64,000 nucleotides of DNA from Emydura subglobosa (Eukaryota > Chordata > Testudines > Chelidae): NCBI GenBank assembly GCA_007922225.1, contig ML679970.1:23304631-23368630 (forward strand), given 5' to 3'. How positions within the stretch are numbered: position 1 is the stretch's first letter; every line of letters starts with the position of its first letter. Made by a program: the position numbers and the translations under genes. The notes below the pieces were generated by a model. That model searched no databases and was not told where the DNA came from. It worked only from the letters and a program-made list of their open reading frames with translations. Below, one piece after another: positions 62,019 through 64,000 of the stretch.

Positions 62019-62229
62019 ATCCAGCTTCTGTAACCCCCAGGTCCTTTTCTGCAGAACTGCTGCCTAGCTCATCGGTCCCCAGTCTGTAGCTGTGTATGGG
62101 ATTCTTCCGTCCAAAGTGCAGGACTCTGCACTTGTCCTTGTTGAACCGCATCAGATTTCTTTTGGCCCAATCCTCCAATTTGTTTAGGTCCTTCTGTATC
62201 CTATCTCTACCTTCCAGGGTATCTACCAT
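61981..62229 (-). pseudogene. CR1 ORF2 fragment upstream of a frame shift
   Basis: The peptide [20 protein letters not shown], then [14 protein letters not shown] and SSAEKDLGV is the part of CR1 ORF2 just before the preceding entry. The frame shifts after KDLGV relative to the DMSQQCA-type continuation seen in the other frame, consistent with a small deletion. Confidence 0.8.
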
Positions 62230-62238
62230 CCCTCTAGC

Positions 62239-64000
62239 TTATTGATTTCCTTAGTTGCATCATTAGTTGCTTGCAGATTCAGATAAACTCAAATAAAAAT
62301 GACTATTTAAGTTTGATGAAAGAAAAATCTTTGCAATCATGTCAAGTAAGATAAGAAAGCTAAAGCAAAAATCAAAACCAAACAAATAAAACATCAACAT
62401 GGTTGAATAGGAAGTGTTTAGAATGGCTTAAAGTTAAACTTATAGTCATGTACAATGAAGGTCTTGATCCTGCAATCATTGAGGGTGCGCACATCAAGGA
62501 GAGCAAGGTTGTTGCGCTGCAACTCATGTGCTAACAAAGGCTACACATAGGTATAAGTGAAGCTCATCAGCTTGTGTGCATGTTTGGTGTTCAGCACACT
62601 TGAAAATCAATGCTCTAAATTAAAGTTGAGCTCTTCTGAAAATGTGGCCTTATTTGTGAGTGTTGAACATTGGAAAATCTGACCCTACATTGAGCAGATT
62701 CTTAAGTCCTTTGCACACCTGCTCTCCTACTTTCAAGTGCAGAATGATAGAGGATTTGAGCATGAACAGATAATGTTTGGAGAAATATGGGCTTATGGGT
62801 AATCCACAGGCTGCAGCAGGGTTCTTATCTATAGCCCTCATGCTACAAGCCAAGTAACTTGACGGCCATGCAGCGGTGCTCTTATTAATGCAATCTTAGG
62901 TCCCCCAGCTCCTTGATCTACTCTATTTTTAACATGTGATTATACTTAATACTACTCTGCAGCTACACTGTTTAGGATCAAGCTCTATATATTATTTTGC
63001 AAAGTGTTTCTGATATATATTTCATTCACATAATGTAAGCTATTTTGTGTGCATTAATATTAGTAACTTGAAGTAAATTGATATGCTGTTCTCTTTTCAT
63101 GTAAAAATAATGGACTGTATATGGATCAAGGATACATTGAACTGGCTAATGTTTCAGTGCTTTCACAGGTTGTGAAATGTGATTCTGACCAGCCAGAAAA
63201 GGAGAGCAAATAGGACCAGCAGGAATTTTTAAAAAACGTTCAGGGTTGAAGGTGTGATTTGCTTAAAAGGGATGAACTTTCTAATGAACTTTCTAATATC
63301 CTTGCCCTGTCATTTCTCCCTGAGTTCTCCTCCACTACCATTGCTTTGTTTGGTAATGGCACTGGGGCTCTTCTATTCATCAGTGTCTCCCTCTTTTCCT
63401 TGTGTTTGGTGTTGCACATCTATCCTTTCTTTCCCTGTAGCATGTAAAAAGCAAAAAGTGGATCAACAGGATGAGAGGAGCAGAGGGCCAGATACTTAGT
63501 TCTGGTCAAGAGGTTCTAAGCCACTTCTCTGTTTGTTGCTTCTGTGATACTGAAATTAGCACAGGGCCATTTGGGACTCAGAGTAAATGAGAGTAGCCTA
63601 AGGACTGCTCCAGGTTACACTGGTTAGACTGGTACACTGCTCTGGTGGCTGAGGATTGCTAGAATCCAGCGTGCTCCAGGGATGGCTCTTGCATATTCAG
63701 GAACAGCCCCCACACTGGAGTGTATGGGGTGGGTGGCGTAGATCTGACTACATCTGCTTTATGCAACTGACATGATAGCATACTATCTCTTTTACAACAT
63801 TAGCCCTGATACAAAGGGAGCAGTACTGGAAGCTATGATCTGGTTGAGCATCTCTTGTTAGTCAAAGATAGGAGGTGTTATTTCAAAAAAGATCTGATTT
63901 CAGGGAAGTGTCTAATCACTTTTCTTGCTTGGAGGTTGGAGAATGGTGACAAAAAATAAAGAGAGGCCAAAAAAAGAAGAGTTGTAATAGGATGCTCTAA
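62239..64000 (+). other. ERC2 intron to the window end
   Basis: No exon was recognised. A 12-bp tandem duplication lies at 63273-63296. The region 63590-63780 (ctgctccaggttacactggt, then ccagcgtgctccagggatgg) resembles an unclassified turtle repeat from memory. Confidence 0.4.
63273..63296 (+). repeat. 12-bp tandem duplication
   Basis: TGAACTTTCTAA occurs twice in direct succession. Confidence 0.85.

Larger units (their letters stand above)
61386..62238 (-). mobile_element. CR1 LINE, 5'-truncated, younger copy
   Basis: Antisense. The 3' end at the left reads tagaatcatagagttggaaa, i.e. the CR1 tail (TCTATGATTCTA on the minus strand), then ggacctcaggaggtcatcta and gtccaacccgctgctc. It abuts the older CR1 end directly. 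It keeps a 185-codon ORF2 piece, so it is less decayed than its neighbours. Truncation near 62238 lies in the RT C-terminal part. Confidence 0.92.

Noticed and set aside
1..64000. CRISPR arrays, bacterial operons, tRNA or rRNA genes, turtle tRNA-derived SINEs
   Set aside because: None were seen: no regularly spaced identical repeats, and no A/B-box SINE heads of the usual turtle type on either strand.

Overview
The window is AT-rich vertebrate nuclear DNA and reads as intron plus one coding exon of a very large gene. The only convincing host coding sequence is a 161-bp exon at 3770-3930 on the + strand. It has a clean acceptor and a strong donor, and its 53 codons read as a stretch of the C-terminal coiled coil of ERC2 (CAST/ELKS2), a presynaptic active-zone scaffold protein. 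No following ERC2 exon was found by eye in the remaining 60 kb, so 3931-64000 is probably a single giant intron. No bacterial genes, operons, CRISPR arrays, tRNA or rRNA genes were seen.

The repeat content points to a reptile, most likely a turtle. It holds several 5'-truncated CR1 LINEs with reptile-type 3' ends, a remnant of a DIRS-type tyrosine-recombinase retrotransposon, old MIR-type SINEs, and many short non-autonomous DNA transposons (hAT and Harbinger-like MITEs). The species call is inference from repeat types recalled from other genomes; no search was run.

Layout: 1-3769 is upstream intron and 3770-3930 is the ERC2 exon. CR1 copies lie at 8380-9650, 43608-45322, 59472-61385 and 61386-62238, all antisense to ERC2. 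MIR-type SINEs lie near 18.3-18.8, 37.05-37.3, 40.65-40.8 and 54.3 kb. A probable solo LTR sits at 25.65-26.37 kb. MITE or hAT-like elements lie at 19.5, 28.0, 31.6-32.0, 41.8 and 50.2 kb. A dense nest at 50.2-53.5 kb holds an older LTR-like repeat that was invaded by an 812-bp hAT-type element with an exact 8-bp target duplication and by a 233-bp MITE. A further 140-bp MITE with an exact 8-bp duplication and a strong hairpin follow. A DIRS remnant occupies 56.76-58.7 kb.

I found no evidence for a new biological system. The most informative signals are structural: nested transposons with intact target duplications, an alternating-orientation minisatellite inside the hAT element, MIR copies that carry the same inserted segment at the same place, and uniform antisense orientation of the CR1 copies in the ERC2 intron.
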